DNA from: Patescibacteria group bacterium UBA6257
GTDB lineage: Bacteria > Patescibacteriota > Minisyncoccia > UBA6257
NCBI GenBank assembly: GCA_002440845.1
Contig: DJVL01000020.1
Location: forward strand, 19,032 to 25,186
Direction of reading: 5' to 3'
DNA length: 6,155 bases
A model generated the notes under the pieces. That model saw nothing but the letters and a program-made list of their open reading frames with translations. It was not told the origin of the DNA and ran no database searches. This document shows positions 1 to 6,030 of the stretch, one piece after another. A program made the translations under genes and the position numbers. Every line of letters begins with the position of its first letter. Position 1 is the first letter of the stretch.

Positions 1-518
1 TCCTCCTTTGCTTCTTCTAAGCCAGCCACATCATTAAAAGTAATTCTATCTTTATTAGGAGAAAACAACTTAATATTGGAGCGAGAGAAAGAAAAAATCT
101 GCATTGCTCCTTGATTAGCTCGTTTTAAAGAATACATAAAAAATCCAACAATAACCAATGCCGGTAAAAGAATGGGCAAAAGCACTGCTAACCAAACAGC
201 TAAACCGCTTTCTTCTTTTACTTCTAAATTAAGAGACCCTATTTCTTCTTCGCTAAAACCAAAATTTTTTAGAGTTTCAATAAAAGAAACATTTTGTTCG
301 CGATCAGCAGTAAAAACTTCCTTATCCTTGGAAACAACTTCTATTCTTCCTGGAAAAACAATCACGGAATCGGCTTTCTGTTCTTTTACCATTTGGAGGG
401 CCTGAGACAAACTCAACTTTTTTGAAGAAAGCGCTGTACTGTCAAATCCAGCAAAAAGAAAAGCAAGCAACAAAAAAAACCCCAAAACTAATAAAAAAGA
501 TCTTAAAATTTTGGACAT
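1..518 (-). CDS. ftsH: FtsH, ATP-dependent membrane zinc metalloprotease (N-terminal part, cut by window edge)
   Basis: I translated this frame by hand from an ATG at 518; 172 complete codons are present before the left edge. FtsH is a hexameric membrane AAA+ protease that degrades misfolded membrane proteins and regulatory proteins. Visible parts are a first hydrophobic helix at about residues 7-24, a small extracytoplasmic domain at about 25-104, a second hydrophobic helix at about 105-130, and the start of the AAA module with ITFNDVAGLEEAKEE at about 159-173. That last segment is the family hallmark preceding Walker A. Walker A/B, the SRH and the HExxH zinc site lie outside the window, so activity cannot be judged. 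The start is supported by an AGGA Shine-Dalgarno five bases upstream, the clearest one in the window, and by the membrane helix beginning a few residues in. It lies 123 bases downstream of the membrane-protein gene, same strand, probably with its own promoter. Confidence 0.93.
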   Translation of the reverse strand, partial: MSKILRSFLLVLGFFLLLAFLFAGFDSTALSSKKLSLSQALQMVKEQKADSVIVFPGRIEVVSKDKEVFTADREQNVSFIETLKNFGFSEEEIGSLNLEVKEESGLAVWLAVLLPILLPALVIVGFFMYSLKRANQGAMQIFSFSRSNIKLFSPNKDRITFNDVAGLEEAKE

Positions 519-564
519 AATTTTCCTAGTTTATAATAATCTATAATCTATAACAAATTGCCAA
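519..564 (-). promoter_or_regulatory. Candidate ftsH promoter and ribosome binding site
   Basis: On the minus strand TTGGCA (559-564, five of six matches to the -35 consensus) is followed after 17 bases by GATTAT (536-541, four of six matches to -10). This would give a leader of about 11 bases. AGGA at 524-527, five bases before the ATG, is a good ribosome binding site. The stretch between holds a short tandem of TTATAGA-like units, so several overlapping -10 candidates exist and the exact element is uncertain. Matches are easy to obtain in DNA this AT-rich. Confidence 0.35.
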
Positions 565-604
565 GAAAATCAAATAAACCCTTTTCTTTCCCGGGATTGC
601 ATCT

Positions 605-628
605 AAAATCAAAAATCTTATTGATTTT
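605..628 (-). terminator. Weak AU-rich hairpin just after the membrane-protein gene
   Basis: AAAATCA and TGATTTT form a perfect 7-bp stem around a 10-base loop, starting 13 bases beyond the TAG stop of the membrane-protein gene. Only one pair is G-C and no U-run follows directly, so it is a poor intrinsic terminator. It may only mark the 3' end. A CCCGGG palindrome at 590-595, followed on the minus strand by a T-rich stretch, is an alternative end signal of similar weakness. Confidence 0.22.
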
Positions 629-641
629 CAGGAATCTTTGG

Positions 642-1937
642 CTAAGGATTATTCAAATAGATATTTTGGGCCTCTCCCTGAAGATGAGTGGCGGCATTGT
701 TAGTAGCTTCTATAGAAGAACTAATTATCAGATATTTATCAAAAAAAGCGTAATTAATAGCCGCTTCTTTTCCGGAAAAAGCGAAAGCTCTCATTTCCAG
801 TCCGGCAACATTAGTTTCCTTGAATTTTTTATCAACTCTTTTTGGGGTTTTTATCAGGAAGAAATTATTTAAATCGCTTAAAATCGCCAAATTTTTTTCC
901 CAAGCAATAAAATTAGATTTTATTTCTTCTTTAACCTCGGAGCCAGTCTCAATAATCAAGCCCAAAGAAGGATTTACTTCTCCGTAATAAGCAAACACCA
1001 AATATTTTCTCCCTAAAACCAAAGGTTTTAATTTTTCCGGGAGTTTGGGAATAAGAGAAAGAATAACTTCTTCGCTGGTCAAAGATTCTTGATGAATAAA
1101 AGGCAAAATAATTTTAAAAGTCCCCGGCGAAGAGAGGGTATCGGTTGCCGTATTTTTTATATTTTTTACAACAACGTCACCGCTAATATTTATTTTAACT
1201 TCCTGTTTCTGAAAAGGTTCGCTGATTTTAACATAAGGCGAAGGTTTGGTAGTCGTTGTGGTAGTAGTAGTAACTGGAAGAGTTGTTGTCGTTACAACTA
1301 TTTCATTTTCCTTGGGCTTAAAAAACTTTGGCCACAGATAAAAATAGCCTAAAAAACCAGCACCTATTGCCAAAACCCCTAAAATAATAGGAATTAAAAA
1401 CTTCTTTTTTCCAAAAGCCGGAGGCTGAGGATTAGGAAAAGAAAAATTAGACATATCTCCTCCTGTTATTCCGCCAGTATTTCCTGCATCAAAAGAAATT
1501 GATGGTTCGGAAAAAACCGGATTAGTTTGGCTATCTGTAAAGTTTTGTCCTGCCGGAGGAGCGAATTGAGGAGGTGATGAAGGAGGTGGCGGTGGTGGAG
1601 GAGGAGAAAAGTAAGAATTATTTTGTTGGCCTTCCGAAGGAAAGGAACCTAAAGACGAATTTGGGGCAAAATCCTGAGATTGCTGAAAATTAGGATTAGC
1701 AGAAAAAGTTCCGCCTTCGCTCTGAATTTTCTCCAAATCTGATTTCGAAGTCCTGACAAATACATTGGGAGGAGGCGGGGAAAATTTTTTTTCTTCTGAT
1801 ATATTTTGAGCTTCAAGTTGCCCCTCAGTTGGAGAAAAATTTCCCCCGAGGTTCTGATTTTCTTGATTCCCGGGAGACATACCAGACCCTTGCCAATTTT
1901 GATTATTTAAAAAATTATTTGAAGAATTATTATCCAT
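642..1937 (-). CDS. Membrane-anchored envelope protein with Pro-rich cytoplasmic region and Thr-rich linker, function unknown
   Basis: The protein has 431 residues. Residues 1-175 are low-complexity, rich in Asn, Gln, Ser, Gly and Pro, with four prolines at 54-57 and eight at 112-119. Within this region lies a more conserved-looking stretch, VFVRTSKSDLEKIQSEGG (59-76). A basic GKKK (176-179) precedes one membrane helix at about 180-202. A Thr-rich linker follows (216-230, eight consecutive Thr at 223-230), then a mixed alpha/beta C-terminal domain (about 235-420). There is no cleavable signal peptide, so I predict N-in/C-out topology. From memory, the C-terminal pattern (a GLIIE-like strand, a helix containing a Trp, then INYAFFDKYLIISSS at 394-408) resembles an uncharacterised family common in Patescibacteria; I cannot confirm this. 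The role is unknown; surface sensing, adhesion or assembly are open possibilities. The eight-proline run should need EF-P for translation. The ATG at 1937 has only an A-rich upstream sequence, no clear Shine-Dalgarno, but sits about 65 bases below a good promoter. Confidence 0.85.
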   Translation of the reverse strand: MDNNSSNNFLNNQNWQGSGMSPGNQENQNLGGNFSPTEGQLEAQNISEEKKFSPPPPNVFVRTSKSDLEKIQSEGGTFSANPNFQQSQDFAPNSSLGSFPSEGQQNNSYFSPPPPPPPPSSPPQFAPPAGQNFTDSQTNPVFSEPSISFDAGNTGGITGGDMSNFSFPNPQPPAFGKKKFLIPIILGVLAIGAGFLGYFYLWPKFFKPKENEIVVTTTTLPVTTTTTTTTKPSPYVKISEPFQKQEVKINISGDVVVKNIKNTATDTLSSPGTFKIILPFIHQESLTSEEVILSLIPKLPEKLKPLVLGRKYLVFAYYGEVNPSLGLIIETGSEVKEEIKSNFIAWEKNLAILSDLNNFFLIKTPKRVDKKFKETNVAGLEMRAFAFSGKEAAINYAFFDKYLIISSSIEATNNAATHLQGEAQNIYLNNP

Positions 1938-2002
1938 ATTTTTCTGTTTTATTTTTTATTTTTAATCTTTTTAAAAAGTATAGTCAAAAAATTCTTATTT
2001 TT

Positions 2003-2027
2003 ATTATAGCACAAAAATAAAAGTCAA
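2003..2027 (-). promoter_or_regulatory. Extended -10 promoter for the membrane-protein gene
   Basis: The minus strand carries a perfect TATAAT (2003-2008) preceded by TGC, giving the extended -10 form TGnTATAAT. TTGACT (2022-2027) looks like a -35 box, but only 13 bases separate it from the -10, shorter than the usual 16-18. The extended -10 may therefore carry the activity. Transcription would start near 1996, leaving an AT-rich leader of about 59 bases before the ATG at 1937. This is the best promoter match in the window, and it indicates that the membrane-protein gene is transcribed separately from pnp. Confidence 0.6.
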
Positions 2028-2046
2028 GAAAATAACCCATAAAAAT

Positions 2047-2091
2047 AAAACCCGTGTTTTGAATTACGGATTCGTTTTTTATTAGGGCTTT
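2047..2091 (-). terminator. Possible weak terminator downstream of pnp
   Basis: On the minus strand AAAGCCC (2085-2091) can pair with GGGTTTT (2047-2053), allowing one G-U pair, across a 31-base loop. That loop holds a small GAAT/ATTC stem. A T-rich tract (TTTTATTTTT) overlaps and follows the 3' arm. The stem is short, the loop is long, and it begins about 40 bases after the TGA of pnp. The position between pnp and the next promoter is right for a transcription end, but the structure is marginal. Confidence 0.28.
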
Positions 2092-2129
2092 TTAAGATTT
2101 TATTTAAGTTTTATTTTAAACTTTATCTG

Positions 2130-4229
2130 TCAAGAAGATTTATTGGCGTCTTTTAAGGAAAGGGAAATTTTTCCGTTTTCTATTTTTTTTACTTTTACTT
2201 TAACCTTTTCCCCCAGCTGAACCACATCTTCAACTTTTCCAACACGATGAGAAGCTAATTCTGAAATATGAATCATTCCATCTTTATTTTCGCCCAGCTC
2301 AACTATGGCTCCAAAATCTCTAATTTGAACCACTTTCCCCTCAACAATATCTCCTTCATTAAATTCTTTAGTAGCATTTTTTATCTTTTCAACAGCCGTC
2401 TCCGCCTGTTTTTCATTAAGAGCAGTAACAAAAACTGTTCCGTCTTCTTCTATATCTATTTCCGTTTCTGTTTCTTCCATAATTTTACGAATATTTTTTC
2501 CTCCTGTACCAATTAACAAACCTATTTGCTCGGGTTTGATTTTAATGGAAAAGATTCTTGGAGCAAAAGGTGAAAGATTTTGCCTAGGAGACGGGATAAT
2601 TTTTTCCATTCTTTCCAAAATAAAGAAACGGGCGTTTTTTGCTTTATCTAAAACCTCAAAAACAATATCCGGCGTTATACCTTTAATTTTTACATCCATT
2701 TGTAAAGCTGTAATGCCTTGTCTGGTGCCGGCAACTTTAAAATCCATATCGCCGTAGTGGTCTTCCGGTCCCTGAATATCAGTTAAAATTTTGTAGCCCC
2801 CTTTCTCGTCAGACACTAAACCCATCGCAATCCCTGCTACATGAGTTTTTACCGGCACGCCAGCGGCCATAAGAGCCAAAGAAGAAGCGCAGGTTGCTGC
2901 CATTGAGGTAGAACCATTAGAAGAAAAAACCTCAGAAACTACTCTGATGGTATAAGGGAATTCTTCTTGAGAAGGAATTACGGCATTTAAAGCTTTTTCC
3001 CCCAGCGCTCCGTGGCCAATTTCTCTTCTTCCCGGGCTTCTTATTGGCCCAATTTCTCCAGAAGAATAAGCAGGAAAATTATAATGATGCATAAATCTTT
3101 TTTCTCCGGTAAGCTCCATGCCTTGAAGAACTAAAACATCTCCGGGCGCGCCTAAAGTTACCACAGAAAGCACATGGGTTTTTCCTCTTATAAACAAAGC
3201 TGAACCATGCGGCCGAGGCAAAATGTCAATTGCCATTTCCAAAGGCCTGATTTCATCTAATGATCTTCCGTCAGGCCTTTTTTCCTGATTTAAAATATTA
3301 TGATGAACTAAAGCCCCTACTGCTTTTTCAAAAACAAAAGAAACGTTTTCCAAATCGCTTTCAGCAAAATTTTTTTCCCTCAGGTGGTTTTTTAAATTTT
3401 CTAATAAATCAGCCAATTCATTTTCCCTCTCATTTTTATCGGCAACATAAATAGCTTCCTCTAATTTACCTTCAAGGAACTTTTTAATTTCTAAATTCAA
3501 ATCTTCATTTAATTCTTCTTTAACAATAACTTTTTCCTTCAATCTTCCTCTTTCAGAAATAATCTTTAACTGCTCTTCATTGGTTTTTTCTATTTCTTTA
3601 TAAGCTTTGGCTATTGCCTCTTTTATTATCTCTTCCGGGACATCCTTGACTTCTCCTTCTATCATATTAATAACTTTTTCCGGACCAGAAACCACCAAAT
3701 CTAAATCTAAAGAATCTCTCTCCTGAATCCGGGGATTAAAAACAAACCCCTTCTCTTTGCTCCAACCAATTCTTACTGCCGAAATTGGCCCTTGCCAAGG
3801 AATGTTAGAAACGCCTAAAGCCAAAGAGGCAGCTATTATCCCCAAAATAGCTGGATCATTTTCTTCGTCAAAAGACAAACAAGTAACTACTACTTGAACT
3901 TCCCGCTTCATCTTGTCGGGAAAAAGAGGCCGAATGGTCCGATCAATCAAGCGGCCTACTAAAATAGCTAATTCTGTTGGCCGGCTTTCTCTTCTAATAA
4001 AACGACTGCCATAAATTTTTCCGCTGGCATAATATTTTTCTTCGTAATCAACCAGCAAAGGGAAAAAATTAACGTCTTTTTTATCTTCTTTAGCCATAAC
4101 CGCCGAAGCGGCTACGATGGTTTCTCCCATCCTTAACAAAACAGACCCATTGGTCTGTTCGGCTAAATTTGAAAACTCAACATTTATATTTTTATTTCCT
4201 AAATTAAGAGAATAAATTTTTTTTTCCAC
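2130..4229 (-). CDS. pnp: Polynucleotide phosphorylase (PNPase)
   Basis: The protein has 699 residues, close to the 711 of E. coli. PNPase is a trimeric cytoplasmic 3'-5' exoribonuclease that phosphorolyses RNA to nucleoside diphosphates and can add tails in reverse. Domains in order are RNase PH-like 1 (about 1-140, with FIRRESRPTE at 77-86 and LIDRTIRPLFP at 94-104), a helical linker (about 145-300), RNase PH-like 2 (about 315-545), KH (about 555-620, GTGG loop at 574-577) and S1 (about 626-692). Catalytic features are kept: RREIGHG (401-407), the phosphate-binding SNGSTSM (437-443), and EDHYGDMDFK (489-498), whose D490, D496 and K498 align with E. coli D486, D492 and K494. The start codon is GTG, nine bases after the TAA of the NYN gene, with no visible Shine-Dalgarno; translational coupling is likely. 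No better in-frame start exists upstream and the residues after GTG fit the family start. The stop is TGA. It is probably co-transcribed with rpsO and the NYN gene. Confidence 0.98.
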   Translation of the reverse strand: MEKKIYSLNLGNKNINVEFSNLAEQTNGSVLLRMGETIVAASAVMAKEDKKDVNFFPLLVDYEEKYYASGKIYGSRFIRRESRPTELAILVGRLIDRTIRPLFPDKMKREVQVVVTCLSFDEENDPAILGIIAASLALGVSNIPWQGPISAVRIGWSKEKGFVFNPRIQERDSLDLDLVVSGPEKVINMIEGEVKDVPEEIIKEAIAKAYKEIEKTNEEQLKIISERGRLKEKVIVKEELNEDLNLEIKKFLEGKLEEAIYVADKNERENELADLLENLKNHLREKNFAESDLENVSFVFEKAVGALVHHNILNQEKRPDGRSLDEIRPLEMAIDILPRPHGSALFIRGKTHVLSVVTLGAPGDVLVLQGMELTGEKRFMHHYNFPAYSSGEIGPIRSPGRREIGHGALGEKALNAVIPSQEEFPYTIRVVSEVFSSNGSTSMAATCASSLALMAAGVPVKTHVAGIAMGLVSDEKGGYKILTDIQGPEDHYGDMDFKVAGTRQGITALQMDVKIKGITPDIVFEVLDKAKNARFFILERMEKIIPSPRQNLSPFAPRIFSIKIKPEQIGLLIGTGGKNIRKIMEETETEIDIEEDGTVFVTALNEKQAETAVEKIKNATKEFNEGDIVEGKVVQIRDFGAIVELGENKDGMIHISELASHRVGKVEDVVQLGEKVKVKVKKIENGKISLSLKDANKSS

Positions 4230-4238
4230 GTCAATAGT

Positions 4239-4796
4239 TTATTTAAGTTTGATTTTCATAATTTTGGGTATCTTTTTGCTAAAACTTTGCCCCAATGACT
4301 GCAAAAGATAATAATCAATTTTATTATCAAAATCAATAAATTCATCTGCTATTTCTTTTAAACGAGAAGAGGTAGTTTTTCCAAAAGCCATAACTTCCAC
4401 TTGCTTTCCCAACCCTTTAAGATGTTCAACTAAAGGAATAAAATCTCCATCCCCGCTTATTATCACTATAACATCCAGACCAGAGCTCAATCTAATAGCG
4501 TCAACCGCTAATCCCACGTCCCAATCGCCTTTTTTAGTGCCGTCAGGATAAACTTGAAGGTCTTTCACTTTTGTTTCAATGCCGCTCTTTTCCAAGGCAT
4601 CAAAAAAAGAAGCTTCACCGGGTTCGTCAGATTTAGCCACATAAGCAATAGCCCTTATCAGCTGGCGGCCTGCTACTGCTTCCTGCAAAAGATTTTTAAA
4701 ATTAACGCGGGAATTATAGAGATTTTTAGCTGAATGATATAAATTTTGAATATCAATAAAAATTCCGATGCGTTGACTTTTATGTTTTATTACCAT
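4239..4796 (-). CDS. NYN/LabA-like PIN-fold putative ribonuclease (DUF88 type)
   Basis: The protein has 185 residues, the usual size for a stand-alone NYN domain. This PIN/FEN-like fold normally cleaves RNA with a metal ion held by clustered acidic residues. Visible motifs are GIFIDIQNLY (11-20, D15 and N18), KKGDWDVGLAVDAI (88-101, D91, D93 and D99) and VIIVIISGDGDFIPLVEHL-like core residues around SGDGDF (114-119, D116 and D118), followed by KQVEVMAFG (131-139). The full acidic set of the LabA/DUF88 family appears present, so I infer an active metal-dependent nuclease; the substrate is unknown. The last 15 residues are strongly basic (KKIPKIMKIKLK), which may bind RNA. It begins 27 bases after rpsO and ends nine bases before pnp, so it is probably co-transcribed with both and may act in RNA turnover with PNPase. 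The ATG at 4796 has no Shine-Dalgarno and its first bases fall within a small inverted repeat. Confidence 0.9.
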   Translation of the reverse strand: MVIKHKSQRIGIFIDIQNLYHSAKNLYNSRVNFKNLLQEAVAGRQLIRAIAYVAKSDEPGEASFFDALEKSGIETKVKDLQVYPDGTKKGDWDVGLAVDAIRLSSGLDVIVIISGDGDFIPLVEHLKGLGKQVEVMAFGKTTSSRLKEIADEFIDFDNKIDYYLLQSLGQSFSKKIPKIMKIKLK

Positions 4797-4810
4797 ATCA
4801 ATGATGATAT
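4795..4810 (-). promoter_or_regulatory. Small inverted repeat overlapping the NYN start codon
   Basis: ATATCA and TGATAT form a perfect 6-bp stem around a 4-base loop. On the minus-strand transcript the 3' arm takes in the first two bases of the NYN ATG. The same stretch also reads as a direct repeat of TTGATAT. With one G-C pair per arm the hairpin would be weak, so a translational role is only a possibility. Confidence 0.25.
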
Positions 4811-4823
4811 CAATTAGAAAGTT

Positions 4824-5084
4824 TTATAATCCTAATTTTTTTGATATTTTTTTTGACCTTTGAATTGATTCTTTTTTCAAAAAACTAAATAGCTTCCTTC
4901 GTTTTGACACCATTCCCAATAAACCTCTCCTTGAGTGGACATCCTTCGGATGTTTTTTTAAATGTTTTGCCAATAACTCTATTCTCTTAGTTAACAAAGC
5001 AATTTGAACTTCCGGAGAACCGGTGTCCTCTTTATGAATGGCAAAATCTTTTATTATTTTTTCTTTTTGATTTGATTTAAACAT
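4824..5084 (-). CDS. rpsO: 30S ribosomal protein S15
   Basis: S15 is a primary 16S rRNA-binding protein that nucleates the platform of the 30S subunit. I take the ATG at 5084 as the start, giving 86 residues (bacterial S15 is usually 88-89). A longer reading from 5150 would add 22 hydrophobic residues not found in the family. The core is unmistakable: DTGSPEVQIALLTKRI (20-35), HLKKHPKDVHSRRGLL (41-56) and VSKRRKLFSFLKK (59-71), ending KKLGL. H41, H45, D48 and S51, which contact 16S rRNA in the E. coli protein, all align. The region upstream of the start is purine-rich (GAAGAAGA, roughly a dozen bases away) rather than a clean Shine-Dalgarno. rpsO leads an apparent operon with the NYN gene and pnp. 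In several bacteria S15 represses its own mRNA through a leader structure; I cannot identify a known S15 leader type here. Confidence 0.97.
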   Translation of the reverse strand: MFKSNQKEKIIKDFAIHKEDTGSPEVQIALLTKRIELLAKHLKKHPKDVHSRRGLLGMVSKRRKLFSFLKKESIQRSKKISKKLGL

Positions 5085-5165
5085 ATTTTTAAATTCTTCT
5101 TCGATAAAATAAAAACTGAAAAATGAAAAAAGAAGTCCAAAAAATTTCAATTTTTTCTTTTTTAT

Positions 5166-5194
5166 AATTTAACATAAAAACATCTAAAAATCAA
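5166..5194 (-). promoter_or_regulatory. Candidate rpsO operon promoter, proximal
   Basis: TTGATT (5189-5194, four of six) and TAAATT (5166-5171, four of six) are 17 bases apart, and a TG one base before the -10 box gives an extended -10. The leader to the S15 ATG would be about 75 bases. The individual boxes are weak and the DNA is very AT-rich, so this is one of two candidates. Confidence 0.33.
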
Positions 5195-5232
5195 ATTCCT
5201 GAATAAATTTTTACTTGATAGTTGATTTTTAT

Positions 5233-5260
5233 ATTTTAGCCAAATAAAAAGATTTAACAA
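5233..5260 (-). promoter_or_regulatory. Candidate rpsO operon promoter, distal
   Basis: TTGTTA (5255-5260, four of six) and TAAAAT (5233-5238, five of six) are 16 bases apart on the minus strand. Use of this promoter would give a leader of about 140 bases before the S15 ATG, long enough for a regulatory structure. It lies immediately downstream of the two hairpins after pcm, as expected for the next transcription unit. Confidence 0.35.
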
Positions 5261-5266
5261 ACGATT

Positions 5267-5311
5267 ATTATGGCTATATACCCATAATGACAGGTGAATC
5301 GGCCTACCGAT
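5267..5311 (-). other. Two short hairpins in the pcm-rpsO spacer
   Basis: In the direction of the genes, ATCGG/CCGAT (5298-5302 with 5307-5311, 4-base loop) is followed by ATTATGG/CCATAAT (5267-5273 with 5282-5288, 8-base loop). Neither is followed by a U-run, so they are not ordinary intrinsic terminators on either strand. The loop of the first (TAGG) can also pair with CCT just downstream (5292-5294), which would make a small pseudoknot. They could be the processed 3' end of pcm mRNA, a leader element for rpsO if transcription reads through, or chance. The rest of the 246-base spacer holds only the two promoter candidates described separately. Confidence 0.35.
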
Positions 5312-5330
5312 AAAAAATCAATAAAACTGC

Positions 5331-5969
5331 TTAATATTTAAGGTGTTTTATAAGAGGCACAAAAACAAAACCCGGATATCTTTCTATTTTTTTCTCTTTT
5401 TCTGATAATTTCTCTATCGTAATTATCTCATCATTAATTGGTAAAACTATTTTGCCGTTGGTTTTTAATTGTTTTAACCATTCTTCTTCTATCTTTGAAG
5501 CGCTGGCAGAAATCAAAATTTTATCAAAGGGTGCTTCTTCTTTAAAACCTTGATAGCCATCGCCTAAAATAACTTTAGCAATTCCCTTTTTGATAAAATT
5601 ATATTTTTTAATATTATTTTCGCCAAATTCTTTTAATTCTTTAATTCTTTCTATGCTTATAACCTTTCCTTTGCCTCCTGCTAAATAACTCAATAATGCC
5701 GTGGTCCAGCCAGAACCACTGCCAATATCTAAGATTTTCTCTCCTTCTTTGGGAGATAATAATTCCAGCATAAAAGCTACCACTGATGGCTGGGAAATAG
5801 TTTGACCGTAACCAATGCTTAGAGCTTCATTTAAATAAGCTATTTCTTTTATCTCCTCTGGCACAAAATCCTCTCTTTTAATCTTTAAAAATGCCTCAGT
5901 AATCCGGGGTGTTTTTAGCCATCCTTCATTAACTAGCTGATTAACAAGTTGTGCTAGTGAAATAAACAT
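5331..5969 (-). CDS. pcm: Protein-L-isoaspartate O-methyltransferase
   Basis: The protein has 212 residues, typical for the family. It uses S-adenosylmethionine to methylate abnormal L-isoaspartyl residues in aged proteins, starting their repair in the cytoplasm. Visible motifs are the family signature GQTISQP (55-61), the SAM-binding ILDIGSGSGWTTALL (79-93), the acidic post-I strand VISIER (103-108), GDGYQGF (136-142), FDKILISASA (148-157, usually a run of Ala in relatives) and LKTNGKIVLPI (168-178), ending in the usual FVPLIKHL-type tail. An in-frame TAA four codons upstream of the ATG at 5969 rules out a longer start. The nearest AGGA is 19 bases upstream, too far for a normal Shine-Dalgarno. 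A weak TTGAAA (6000-6005) and TTTAAG (5978-5983) pair could be its promoter. The 246-base gap to rpsO suggests it is a separate unit. Confidence 0.95.
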   Translation of the reverse strand: MFISLAQLVNQLVNEGWLKTPRITEAFLKIKREDFVPEEIKEIAYLNEALSIGYGQTISQPSVVAFMLELLSPKEGEKILDIGSGSGWTTALLSYLAGGKGKVISIERIKELKEFGENNIKKYNFIKKGIAKVILGDGYQGFKEEAPFDKILISASASKIEEEWLKQLKTNGKIVLPINDEIITIEKLSEKEKKIERYPGFVFVPLIKHLKY

Positions 5970-6030
5970 TTTATTGTCTTAAACTAATTCCTAATTATTT
6001 TTCAATTATTTTCCGAAAATAAAAAATTAA

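Noticed and set aside
172..405. Plus-strand open frame of 77 codons
   Set aside because: It lies wholly antisense to ftsH, whose reading frame has clear membrane helices and the AAA entry motif; no family features of its own.
558..872. Plus-strand open frame of 104 codons
   Set aside because: Mostly antisense to the 3' end of the membrane-protein gene; its product is rich in Phe, Ile, Ser and Lys as expected for an antisense reading of AT-rich coding DNA.
1230..1290. GTAGTAGTAG-type short repeat that could be a microsatellite or phase-variable tract
   Set aside because: It simply encodes the Thr-rich linker in mixed ACT/ACC/ACA codons; a trinucleotide change would stay in frame, so it would not switch the gene off.
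1089..1352. Plus-strand open frame of 87 codons
   Set aside because: Antisense to the linker and membrane-helix region of the membrane-protein gene, with no recognisable motif or ribosome binding site.
1829..2020. Plus-strand open frame of 63 codons
   Set aside because: Runs antisense through the start and promoter of the membrane-protein gene and has no family features.
2130..2132. Possible use of TGA as a sense codon, as in some CPR lineages
   Set aside because: TGA ends pnp exactly where the S1 domain and family end, and none of the gene frames contains an internal TGA, so the standard code fits.
2268..3454. Three plus-strand open frames (2268-2516, 2536-2757, 3260-3454)
   Set aside because: All are antisense to pnp, whose frame is continuous and carries every expected domain.
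5267..5288. ATTATGG/CCATAAT hairpin as the intrinsic terminator of pcm
   Set aside because: No U-run follows the stem on the minus strand, and the stem is AU-rich.
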